DNA of 5,567 bases, taken from positions 1 to 5,567 of the forward strand of contig JANYEO010000036.1 in NCBI GenBank assembly GCA_025363025.1. Reading direction: 5' to 3'. How positions within the stretch are numbered: the stretch's first letter is position 1; the number at the start of each line of letters is the position of its first letter. Below the pieces are notes generated by a model. It was not told the origin of the DNA. It worked only from the letters and a program-made list of their open reading frames with translations, and did not search any database. The position numbers and the translations under genes were made by a program. This DNA comes from Opitutia bacterium (lineage in GTDB: Bacteria > Verrucomicrobiota > Verrucomicrobiia > Opitutales > JANYEO01). This document shows, piece by piece, positions 1 to 5,567 of the stretch.

Positions 1-3
1 AAG

Positions 4-18
4 CCTACTAAAGGTAGG
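4..18 (-). terminator. Small hairpin at the window edge, possible terminator
   Basis: CCTAC (4-8) and GTAGG (14-18) form a perfect 5-bp stem with a 5-nt loop. On the minus strand it is followed by CTT and then the window ends, so a T-tract beyond the edge can be neither confirmed nor excluded. The stem is short for an intrinsic terminator, so the call is weak. Confidence 0.2.
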
Positions 19-24
19 TGCGTA

Positions 25-63
25 CGTCGAACGCAGTAAGCGCGGAAAAGCATGCATTCGACG
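25..63 (-). repeat. 11-bp inverted repeat (stem-loop) just after smpB
   Basis: Bases 25-35 (CGTCGAACGCA) and 53-63 (TGCATTCGACG) are inverted copies. As minus-strand RNA they form an 11-bp stem with one G-U pair and a 17-nt loop, beginning 4 nt after the smpB stop. No T-tract follows on the minus strand, so it is not a classical intrinsic terminator. It could be a 3' mRNA-stabilising stem, part of a larger structure, or a protein-binding palindrome. The pairing is directly visible; the role is unknown. Confidence 0.5.
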
Positions 64-67
64 GTCT

Positions 68-541
68 TTAAAGCCGTATACTAATCCGCTGCGCCTCTCT
101 CTTTGCGTCTTTTTCTTTTAAAGCTTCGCGTTTATCATAGAGTTTTTTGCCTTTGCAAACCGCTATCTCTACCTTGACTAAGGCCTCTTTAAAATACATT
201 CGAATGGGGATAATGGTACATCCGCCGGCCTGCAATATGCCGGTCAGTTTATTAATTTCCCTCCGATGAAGCAGGAGACGACGGGAGCGCGTAGGGTTGT
301 GATTACTGTAAGTCCCAAAAGCGTACTCGTCTATATGTGCATTGAATAAATTAGCCTGACCTTTTTCTATACGCACGAAGGCATCCCCAATTTGGGCTTT
401 GCCGATACGGATAGACTTAACCTCTGTCCCTGTTAAAACAAGGCCGCACTCGTAACGGTCCCCCACGAAATAGTCGTGGAAGGCCCGAGCGTTGCGGACT
501 TCTTTATAACGCTCTGCCGCTTTTTTCGGTTTTGCGGCCAT
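68..541 (-). CDS. smpB: SsrA-binding protein SmpB
   Basis: SmpB binds tmRNA (SsrA) and brings it, charged with alanine, to ribosomes stalled on broken messages. The ribosome is then released and the nascent peptide tagged for degradation. At 157 residues it has the usual family length. Recognisable blocks are ARAFHDYF (18-25), the beta-barrel motif GLVLTGTEVKSIR (33-45), NHNPTRSRRLLLHRREI (80-96) and the C-terminal GKKLYDKRE (131-139) followed by KDAKRE (144-149). In the family the basic tail folds into a helix in the vacant mRNA channel. The first 16 residues are a Lys/Ala-rich extension typical of the family. The ATG at 539-541 is the first plausible start, 20 nt after the rpoZ stop. No Shine-Dalgarno is seen, so it may be translated by coupling or from AU-rich initiation. 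An ssrA gene, which often lies beside smpB, is not recognisable in the 67 bases left downstream. Confidence 0.97.
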   Translation of the reverse strand: MAAKPKKAAERYKEVRNARAFHDYFVGDRYECGLVLTGTEVKSIRIGKAQIGDAFVRIEKGQANLFNAHIDEYAFGTYSNHNPTRSRRLLLHRREINKLTGILQAGGCTIIPIRMYFKEALVKVEIAVCKGKKLYDKREALKEKDAKREAQRISIRL

Positions 542-561
542 AACACATGCAAGTAAAAGGA

Positions 562-774
562 TTACTCTTCGGCATCGGGTTCGCCGAGCTCGTAAGTAAT
601 TTTGTTTTCGATAATTTCCCGTAGGGCGACATCTTCTAGATCTAAACGCTCTAAGGACTCAACCAATGGCTTCATCCCTGCACGTAGCTGCTTAACCCGG
701 CGCGAAACCACGTTAACCAAAATATTAGGGTCTGAAATGACTAATTGCGCTTTTTTTAGATAATCGTCTCTCAC
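562..774 (-). CDS. rpoZ: DNA-directed RNA polymerase omega subunit
   Basis: This 70-residue protein matches the RpoZ/Rpb6 family, the small subunit that latches onto beta-prime and helps RNA polymerase assemble. Family features are the helix with LVNVVSRRVKQLRAG (19-33), corresponding to the VxxAxRRARQ segment of other omegas, then KPLVE (35-39) and VALREIIENKI (49-59), followed by a short acidic tail. It is shorter than the 91-residue E. coli protein because the C-terminal extension is missing, as in many phyla. The start is GTG at 772-774. Upstream in frame there is no ATG, GTG or TTG before the TAG at 823-825, so the GTG is the only canonical start that gives the full domain. The preceding 20 nt show no Shine-Dalgarno. 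smpB follows after 20 nt, so the two are probably co-transcribed. The overall divergence from proteobacterial omegas lowers certainty slightly, but I see no better family. Confidence 0.88.
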   Translation of the reverse strand: MRDDYLKKAQLVISDPNILVNVVSRRVKQLRAGMKPLVESLERLDLEDVALREIIENKITYELGEPDAEE

Positions 775-879
775 GGTAGCAAATTTGTTATAGAAGAGGC
801 GAAATTTGGCAGTTATTCTTCCCTATAGCAACTTTAAAAACTATCAATAAAACACCTCAAAAGACTCATAAATCATGCA
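775..879 (-). promoter_or_regulatory. smc-rpoZ intergenic region, possible promoter for rpoZ-smpB
   Basis: This AT-rich 105-bp gap is the longest in the window and the likeliest place for a separate rpoZ-smpB promoter. On the minus strand a TATAAC (787-792) could be a -10 box, but no convincing -35 hexamer lies 16-18 nt upstream of it. If it is used, the transcript would start only about 6 nt before the GTG. Further upstream, TTGATA (842-847) resembles a -35 and TATAGG (822-827) a -10, but their 14-nt spacing is too short for a standard sigma-70 promoter. No terminator with a T-tract is visible after the smc stop, so read-through from smc is possible. The promoter call is an inference from spacing and weak motifs. 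Confidence 0.3.
780..808. repeat. 7-bp perfect inverted repeat upstream of rpoZ
   Basis: CAAATTT (780-786) and AAATTTG (802-808) form a perfect 7-bp inverted repeat with a 15-nt spacer, ending 5 bp before the rpoZ GTG. The candidate -10 TATAAC (787-792 on the minus strand) lies in the spacer. The layout would suit an operator or a weak AU-rich hairpin near the translation start. In AT-rich intergenic DNA, a repeat of this size may also arise by chance. Confidence 0.35.
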
Positions 880-3800
880 TTATGGAACGGTCTCAAATTT
901 CAGGGATACCAGCTGTGTTACGCCGCGTTCGGGCATGGTGACGCCGTAAAGGGTATTAGCCGCAGATAAGGTACGCTTGTTGTGAGTGATAACGAGAAAT
1001 TGAGAAAATTCCGTATACTCTTTTAAAATAGCGGTGAAGCGGCCGATATTCGCATCGTCTAAGGGTGCATCGAGCTCGTCCAGGACACAGAAGGGACTGG
1101 GCTTTACCTGATAAATAGAAAATAGAAGGGCGACGGCCGTCATCGTCTTTTGACCCCCGCTTAAAAGGCTAAGGCTCTTAAGTTTTGTGCCAGGGGGGCA
1201 GGCGATAATTTCTATCCCGCTTTCGAGGGGGTCGTCTTTAGCCACGAGTTCTAAATCAGCCACGCCACCGCCAAATAGTTTGGCAAAGGTGGCTCTAAAA
1301 TTGACCTGTACTTTTTTAAAAGTGTCCTCAAATAAAGCCTGAGAGGTTGTATTAATCTCATTAATTGCCCCTAAAACGGCATCACGCGCTTGGGTTAAGT
1401 CATTCATTTGGGCCTGAAGGAAGTCTGCCCGTTCTTTGAGCTCTACATACTCGTCAATCGCCACGAGGTTGACGGCCCCTAAATTATTAATACTTTGGCG
1501 CAGGCTGCGGACTTCCCTCACAACGGCAGGCCATTCTATAGCTTCGGAGTTGATGACCTCAAAGGGGACGTCTTCACTGACAATAGCGGCGTCTTCAAGC
1601 GCGCTGAGCTCCATCTTTACCGCTGCAGGTTGATTAGCCAATGCAATCTCTGCGTTAAAATCAATGGTGCTGATTTCTAGCGTATATTCTGCCTGTACTT
1701 TTTCGACAATGAGAGAGCGAGCGGCTTCTTCTTCCGCCAATTTTTTAGAGAGGCCTAAATGGCTAGTTTCTACTTCTCTTAAGGCATGGTGGGCCTGCGT
1801 CATTTCCGTTTCTTTGACGCGGATAAGGGCTTCTACCTCTTTTAAAGATTCCCGGTGTTTTTCTAAAAGGACAGTGGCTTCGGCATGTTCTTTGGCAAAG
1901 GTTTCGGCTCTTGCGGCGGCTTCCCCAGCTTCTGCTTCTAAAAGCTTGGCTTGGTTGCTACCGGTTGCCTTCTCCCCCTCTCTTTGAGTAAGGCGGCTTT
2001 TTAGGCTGTCGCGTTCCCGCTCTAGCCGGGTTTTGCCATGTTGCAAGGCTTCTAAACGCTGGCGTTTTTCCGAAAGCTCTAAACGGGTGCCAGAAAGGGC
2101 TTCGCGGGCAGCATCACGCAAAGCTCGCTTTTCTTCAATGGCTTTCTCCATTTCCTGCACACGTGTAACCAAGGCTGTGCCTTCGGCCTCTGCTTTATTA
2201 AGCGCTGCCTGAGCGGCCTCTAGACGCGTTTTTGCCTGTAAATGGCGGTCAGAAAGGGCTTTTAGAACACTACGGCTGCGAGTTAATGCGGTATCCGATT
2301 GCAGGACCTGGCCTTCTACAACGCGTTTTTCGGCAGCTGAGGCGCTCACTTCTTGGCTTGTAGCGGTAAGGGCACGCCCTGCTGCATCTAAGGCTGCTTC
2401 TGCCTCAGATAAACTTTCTTTATGTTTTTGGCCTTCTGCTTGAACGGTTTTTTGATGAACCAAGGCTTCTTCAATTTTGCCCTGAAGCTTCTTCATCTGG
2501 GCGCGGCGTTGTATCATCCCTTGCCCTTTGCCGGCACCCCCCTCCCCTGCATACACGAGGCCACGGCTATCTACGAGCTCCCCTTTGACTGTAACGACGT
2601 AGCGGAAATCAAACCCAGGAGCCTCTTGCCAAGCTTTAAGAAAAGTAGCTAAATCTTCCGCCAAATAAGCCCCGTTGAAGACTGCGGCTAAAACGCCTTC
2701 CCACGCGGGCTCTGCACAACTAACAAGGCTTAACAAAGGCTTAACCCCTGGTAAAAGTGGCCCTTTTGATTGAGACAAAGGTGCAGATAATTGGGCACAG
2801 ACGCGGCCTAATTTTTTATCTGTAACTGCTTGAGCAAAGGCGGCTATATCGACCGACCCCGAAGGGATGAGCGCATCTGCCGCGGCCCCTAAGAAAGCTT
2901 CAAAAGCTGGCGCATACACTTCTGAAACTTCTAGCTGAGGGGATAAAAGCTTGAAGGCATCTTTAGACCAGCCCTCCCCCAGTTTCCCTTGTAAGACAGA
3001 ACGGGCGGCCTCACTACAGCCTTCGAGCTTTGCCTGAAGGCCTTCTAGTACTTGTAATTCGGCTTGTTTTTGAGCAACTTCACGGTCTGCTTTTTGCAAT
3101 GCGTCTTGATGGTCTCTAAAGGCAGTGCGAACAGTTTGTACACGCACTTGGGCTTCTTTATGCTCGTCTTCCGCAGCTTTGCGTTTTGCTTGAACTGCTG
3201 CTTCATTTGCTAAAACGGCGGATAAGCGGGCTTTTGCAGCCTCTACTTCCCCTACCAAAACACTGAGGGCATCTTCCCCGTGGGTTGTTTGCGCTTCGGT
3301 TGTTTTAAGCTCTACTTCATGGGAGCTTACCTCACTACGTGTACGGCGGATATCATTTTCTAACCGGTCACGCTTCGAGCGGGCTTCATTCAAGGCTTGC
3401 TCGGCTTGGCCAAGGGCGGTTTGACAGGCTTCAAAATGCGCAGTTTTTTCCCGTAAAGATTGATCAACTTCGCCTACCAAACTTAATTGAAGTTGGGCAT
3501 TTTGAGATTCTTCCTGCGTGCGGACGTCTACACCGGCAACTTCTTTTTGCAGGGTGTCTATTTCTTTGTCCAAGGTAGCCATACGGCCGAGGAGGTCTTC
3601 CCTCCGGGTGCTAGCTAAGTGCCGCCGGTGCTCTTCTTCCTCCCGTTTTGTTTTTAAGGTAAAAGAAGCTTCCTGGGAACGTTCTACACTCTCCGTAAAG
3701 GCTGCACGAGCGGTACGCCTTTCGTCTAATGCTGCTTCTAATGCCTTTAAGGCTACTTGTTTGGCTTCTAGACTTTGAGACAATACATCGACTTCTTTGC

Positions 3801-4533
3801 AGAATTTGTCTGCTGTGGTTTGGCGTGTGTTAAATTGGCAGGCTTGATTAGCTAAGTCTAAGTGGGTTAAGCGGTGCTTGAGCTTTTGATAACGAACCGC
3901 TTTGATAGCTTGACGTTTAAGGGAAGTCGTCTGCCGATTAATTTCTGAGACAACATCGGTTACCCGGGCTAAATTTTGCTCTACATGGCCTAACTTTTGC
4001 AAGGCCTCTTGGCGTTGGGATTTATATTTTGTAATGCCTGCGGCTTCTTCAAAAATAAGGCGACGCTCTGACGGATTAGTGGATAAAATTTGGTCTATCT
4101 GCCCTTGCACCATGAAGGAGTAGGATACGCGACCAATCCCTGTATCCATGAACAAGCGCTGGATATCTTTTAGCCGGCAATTTTTACCATTTAAATAATA
4201 ATCGCTCCCGCCTTCTCGAGTGGCCCGTCGGGTAATTTCTACCTCATGAAAGGTTGTTCCTAATTGATCTTCGCAGTCGGTAAACAAAAGGGAGACCTCG
4301 CACATAGGCAAGGGTTTGCGGCTATCCGTCCCTTCAAAAATAACGTCCTGCATTTTGCCCCCACGTAAGGCTTTTGCACTTTGCTCTCCTAGCACCCAGC
4401 GCAGCGCATCTACAATGTTGCTCTTCCCGCAGCCATTGGGGCCTACAATGCAAGTAACACCTGGATGAAGCAGGATCTTTGTGCGATCCGCAAAACTCTT
4501 GAACCCAGCGATGGTGATTTCCTTTAAAAACAT
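880..4533 (-). CDS. smc: Chromosome segregation protein SMC
   Basis: This 1217-residue protein is the SMC ATPase that, with ScpA and ScpB (not in this window), forms the bacterial condensin that organises and helps segregate chromosomes. The whole architecture is visible. The N-terminal head has Walker A GPNGCGKS at 31-38, an arginine-finger region ALRGG at 55-59 and the Q-loop region YSFMVQGQIDQIL at 138-150. A first coiled-coil arm spans about 175-505, the globular hinge about 506-675 and the returning arm about 676-1005. The C-terminal head has NLGAVNLVAIDEY at 1017-1029, signature LSGGQ at 1124-1128, Walker B FCVLDE at 1148-1153 with catalytic Glu1153, D-loop LDDAN at 1158-1162 and switch His1184. 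All ATPase residues are intact. The start MFLKEITIAGFKSFADR is the family's canonical N-terminus, which fixes the ATG at 4531-4533. That start lies 5 nt after the permease stop and has no evident Shine-Dalgarno, which suggests translational coupling. The length is close to the usual 1150-1200. Confidence 0.98.
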   Translation of the reverse strand: MFLKEITIAGFKSFADRTKILLHPGVTCIVGPNGCGKSNIVDALRWVLGEQSAKALRGGKMQDVIFEGTDSRKPLPMCEVSLLFTDCEDQLGTTFHEVEITRRATREGGSDYYLNGKNCRLKDIQRLFMDTGIGRVSYSFMVQGQIDQILSTNPSERRLIFEEAAGITKYKSQRQEALQKLGHVEQNLARVTDVVSEINRQTTSLKRQAIKAVRYQKLKHRLTHLDLANQACQFNTRQTTADKFCKEVDVLSQSLEAKQVALKALEAALDERRTARAAFTESVERSQEASFTLKTKREEEEHRRHLASTRREDLLGRMATLDKEIDTLQKEVAGVDVRTQEESQNAQLQLSLVGEVDQSLREKTAHFEACQTALGQAEQALNEARSKRDRLENDIRRTRSEVSSHEVELKTTEAQTTHGEDALSVLVGEVEAAKARLSAVLANEAAVQAKRKAAEDEHKEAQVRVQTVRTAFRDHQDALQKADREVAQKQAELQVLEGLQAKLEGCSEAARSVLQGKLGEGWSKDAFKLLSPQLEVSEVYAPAFEAFLGAAADALIPSGSVDIAAFAQAVTDKKLGRVCAQLSAPLSQSKGPLLPGVKPLLSLVSCAEPAWEGVLAAVFNGAYLAEDLATFLKAWQEAPGFDFRYVVTVKGELVDSRGLVYAGEGGAGKGQGMIQRRAQMKKLQGKIEEALVHQKTVQAEGQKHKESLSEAEAALDAAGRALTATSQEVSASAAEKRVVEGQVLQSDTALTRSRSVLKALSDRHLQAKTRLEAAQAALNKAEAEGTALVTRVQEMEKAIEEKRALRDAAREALSGTRLELSEKRQRLEALQHGKTRLERERDSLKSRLTQREGEKATGSNQAKLLEAEAGEAAARAETFAKEHAEATVLLEKHRESLKEVEALIRVKETEMTQAHHALREVETSHLGLSKKLAEEEAARSLIVEKVQAEYTLEISTIDFNAEIALANQPAAVKMELSALEDAAIVSEDVPFEVINSEAIEWPAVVREVRSLRQSINNLGAVNLVAIDEYVELKERADFLQAQMNDLTQARDAVLGAINEINTTSQALFEDTFKKVQVNFRATFAKLFGGGVADLELVAKDDPLESGIEIIACPPGTKLKSLSLLSGGQKTMTAVALLFSIYQVKPSPFCVLDELDAPLDDANIGRFTAILKEYTEFSQFLVITHNKRTLSAANTLYGVTMPERGVTQLVSLKFETVP

Positions 4534-4538
4534 TTGAG

Positions 4539-5567
4539 TTAATGCTTATTCATGCGTTGGAGTAGCAATAAACCGAGGCCTATTAAAATAACATTGGGGA
4601 TCCATACTAAAAGATCTGGCCGCAGCAGGGGAAAGCCTTCCAGCCAAGTAATAAGCACCATGGACAAATAATACGCCATGGCAAGCCCAAGTGCTAAGGC
4701 CAGGTTGGCATAGGTCTCTAGGCGGCTAACCCGAATCCCCAAAGGGATGGCAATTGCGGCAAAGGCCAAGACGGAGCAAGCCATGGCAATGCCTTTTTGC
4801 AACTGCATCTGGACAGCTATACGCTTTTTAAAGGCAGTAGCATCCCCCGCTTTTTCCTGTGCACGTAGCTGCCTACGTTTTTCTAAAAGCTCATCTACGG
4901 TTAATAATGAGAGTTTTTTGACCACAACGGTTTTTTTAAGTAAACCTGATAGGGGCAATTTTAACCGCGCCTCCTGAAACATCAAACTAGGGATAGCCTC
5001 TGATTGATCGAGCGTTGTTAAATCGGGCCGATTGCGGCGTTCCCCTGAGCCTCGTTTAAGGGTTAAGATAAGCTCGTCTTGACCCGGATCATAATGAAAA
5101 GATCCTTCCTGCGCTTTAAGCACGGTTGTCACCTGGCCTTCAGTATTTAATTCCCAAATATTAAAACCCGTGAGTAAACTGCCAACTTGCCCTTCTGCGT
5201 ACAAAATATAACCCGGGAAATCTTCAATAAAACGGCCAGGTTGAATAAACTGAAGCGGATCCTCCACAAAGACATTGGCTACACGCTCACGAAAAACGGC
5301 CCGGGCATGAGGGGCATATTCTAAATTAACAAATAGACACAGCACGGTGCCCATAAGCCCGATGACCCAAACGGGTGCAGAAATGCGGTACAAGCTCATC
5401 CCTGCGGCCTTCATGGCGATAATTTCCCGCTGGGCTGAAAGACGGCCAAAAACAATTAAAATAGCGCTTAACAACCCAAGCGGCAGGGCATAAGCCACGA
5501 CATAAGGAATGAGGAGCATTAAGAGCTCTCCAAAAACCCCTACCCCCAGGCGCCCACCGGCCAAAAG
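4539..5567 (-). CDS. LptF/LptG-family permease (LPS export ABC transporter membrane subunit), 5'-truncated by the window edge
   Basis: This is the C-terminal part of a YjgP/YjgQ (LptF/LptG) permease. In this family, LptF and LptG pair in the inner membrane with the LptB ATPase and pass lipopolysaccharide to the periplasmic bridge. The frame stays open to the right edge (CTT then TTG at 5562-5564), so the TTG is probably internal. Compared with family members of about 350-390 residues, roughly 45-55 N-terminal residues including the first membrane helix are missing. Numbering from that TTG, there are membrane helices at about 14-39 and 62-80, the family-type cytoplasmic loop GRLSAQREIIAMKAAGMSLY at 40-59, and a soluble, beta-rich periplasmic domain at about 81-255. 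Three further helices lie at about 259-277, 287-309 and 316-335, and the protein ends RMNKH. The stop lies 5 nt before smc. The sequence alone does not tell LptF from LptG, so no symbol is given. Confidence 0.9.
   Translation of the reverse strand, partial: LLAGGRLGVGVFGELLMLLIPYVVAYALPLGLLSAILIVFGRLSAQREIIAMKAAGMSLYRISAPVWVIGLMGTVLCLFVNLEYAPHARAVFRERVANVFVEDPLQFIQPGRFIEDFPGYILYAEGQVGSLLTGFNIWELNTEGQVTTVLKAQEGSFHYDPGQDELILTLKRGSGERRNRPDLTTLDQSEAIPSLMFQEARLKLPLSGLLKKTVVVKKLSLLTVDELLEKRRQLRAQEKAGDATAFKKRIAVQMQLQKGIAMACSVLAFAAIAIPLGIRVSRLETYANLALALGLAMAYYLSMVLITWLEGFPLLRPDLLVWIPNVILIGLGLLLLQRMNKH

Noticed and set aside
19..31. The TGCGT-7 nt-ACGCA hairpin at 19-35 has the 5-bp, 7-nt-loop size of a tRNA T-arm and contains TTCGA on the minus strand.
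   Set aside because: The TTC is not positioned at the start of the 7-nt loop, the closing pair is T-A instead of G-C, and no acceptor, anticodon or D arm can be found around it.
1..57. Two minus-strand reading frames beginning with ATG at 55-57 and 51-53 stay open to the left edge and could be the start of a next gene.
   Set aside because: Only 17-19 codons are visible, they overlap the hairpin arms, there is no Shine-Dalgarno, and neither short peptide resembles a known N-terminus.
56..64. ATTCGACGG on the plus strand resembles the conserved 5' segment of tmRNA (ssrA), and ssrA often neighbours smpB.
   Set aside because: The G-rich acceptor 5' end expected just upstream is absent, and the rest of the RNA would have to run antisense through the intact smpB coding sequence. 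The motif is better explained as one arm of the 25-63 inverted repeat.
751..757. A run of seven A on the minus strand in rpoZ codons 6-8 (CTA AAA AAA) fits an A AAA AAA slippery heptamer.
   Set aside because: A -1 shift there meets a TAA about nine codons later, with no downstream frame of interest. The zero frame encodes a complete omega protein, so this is just a Leu-Lys-Lys stretch.
1436..3778. Several open frames of 60-107 codons on the plus strand opposite smc.
   Set aside because: They lie wholly antisense to a well-conserved coding sequence, have low-complexity Ser/Ala/Leu-rich products and show no family resemblance. They are shadows of smc.
4747..4977. A 76-codon plus-strand frame opposite the permease gene.
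   Set aside because: It is antisense to a recognised membrane-protein gene and shows no motif or initiation signal of its own.

Overview
The window is a compact block of housekeeping genes. All of them are transcribed from the minus strand, so transcription runs from high to low coordinates. In transcription order they are: a 5'-truncated LptF/LptG-family inner-membrane permease (4539 to the right edge), a full-length smc chromosome-organisation ATPase (880-4533), a short RNA polymerase omega subunit with a GTG start (rpoZ, 562-774) and the tmRNA partner smpB (68-541). The last 67 bases beyond smpB hold overlapping inverted repeats and no recognisable gene.

The organism is a bacterium with an outer membrane, because it carries an LptF/G lipopolysaccharide-export permease. 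The wording of several proteins recalls Verrucomicrobia, probably Opitutae. The clues are the SMC C-terminal head (SLLSGGQKTMTAVALLF, VKPSPFCVLDELDAPLDDAN), a polar linker before NLGAVNLVAIDEY, and the divergent 70-residue omega. This placement comes from memory of the families and is moderate confidence only. No 16S or other phylogenetic marker is present.

The permease and smc are separated by 5 nt, and rpoZ and smpB by 20 nt, which suggests two co-transcribed pairs. The only sizeable gap is the 105 bp between smc and rpoZ (775-879). It contains a 7-bp inverted repeat surrounding a possible -10 box close to the rpoZ start, so rpoZ-smpB may have its own promoter. None of the three visible starts has a recognisable Shine-Dalgarno sequence in the 20 nt upstream.

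The genes cover separate core tasks: LPS export, chromosome organisation, RNA polymerase assembly and ribosome rescue. I see no mobile element, CRISPR array, tRNA, rRNA or defence or biosynthetic system, and no evidence of a new biological system. The points most worth a second look are the competing hairpins after smpB, the rpoZ upstream region and the SD-less starts.
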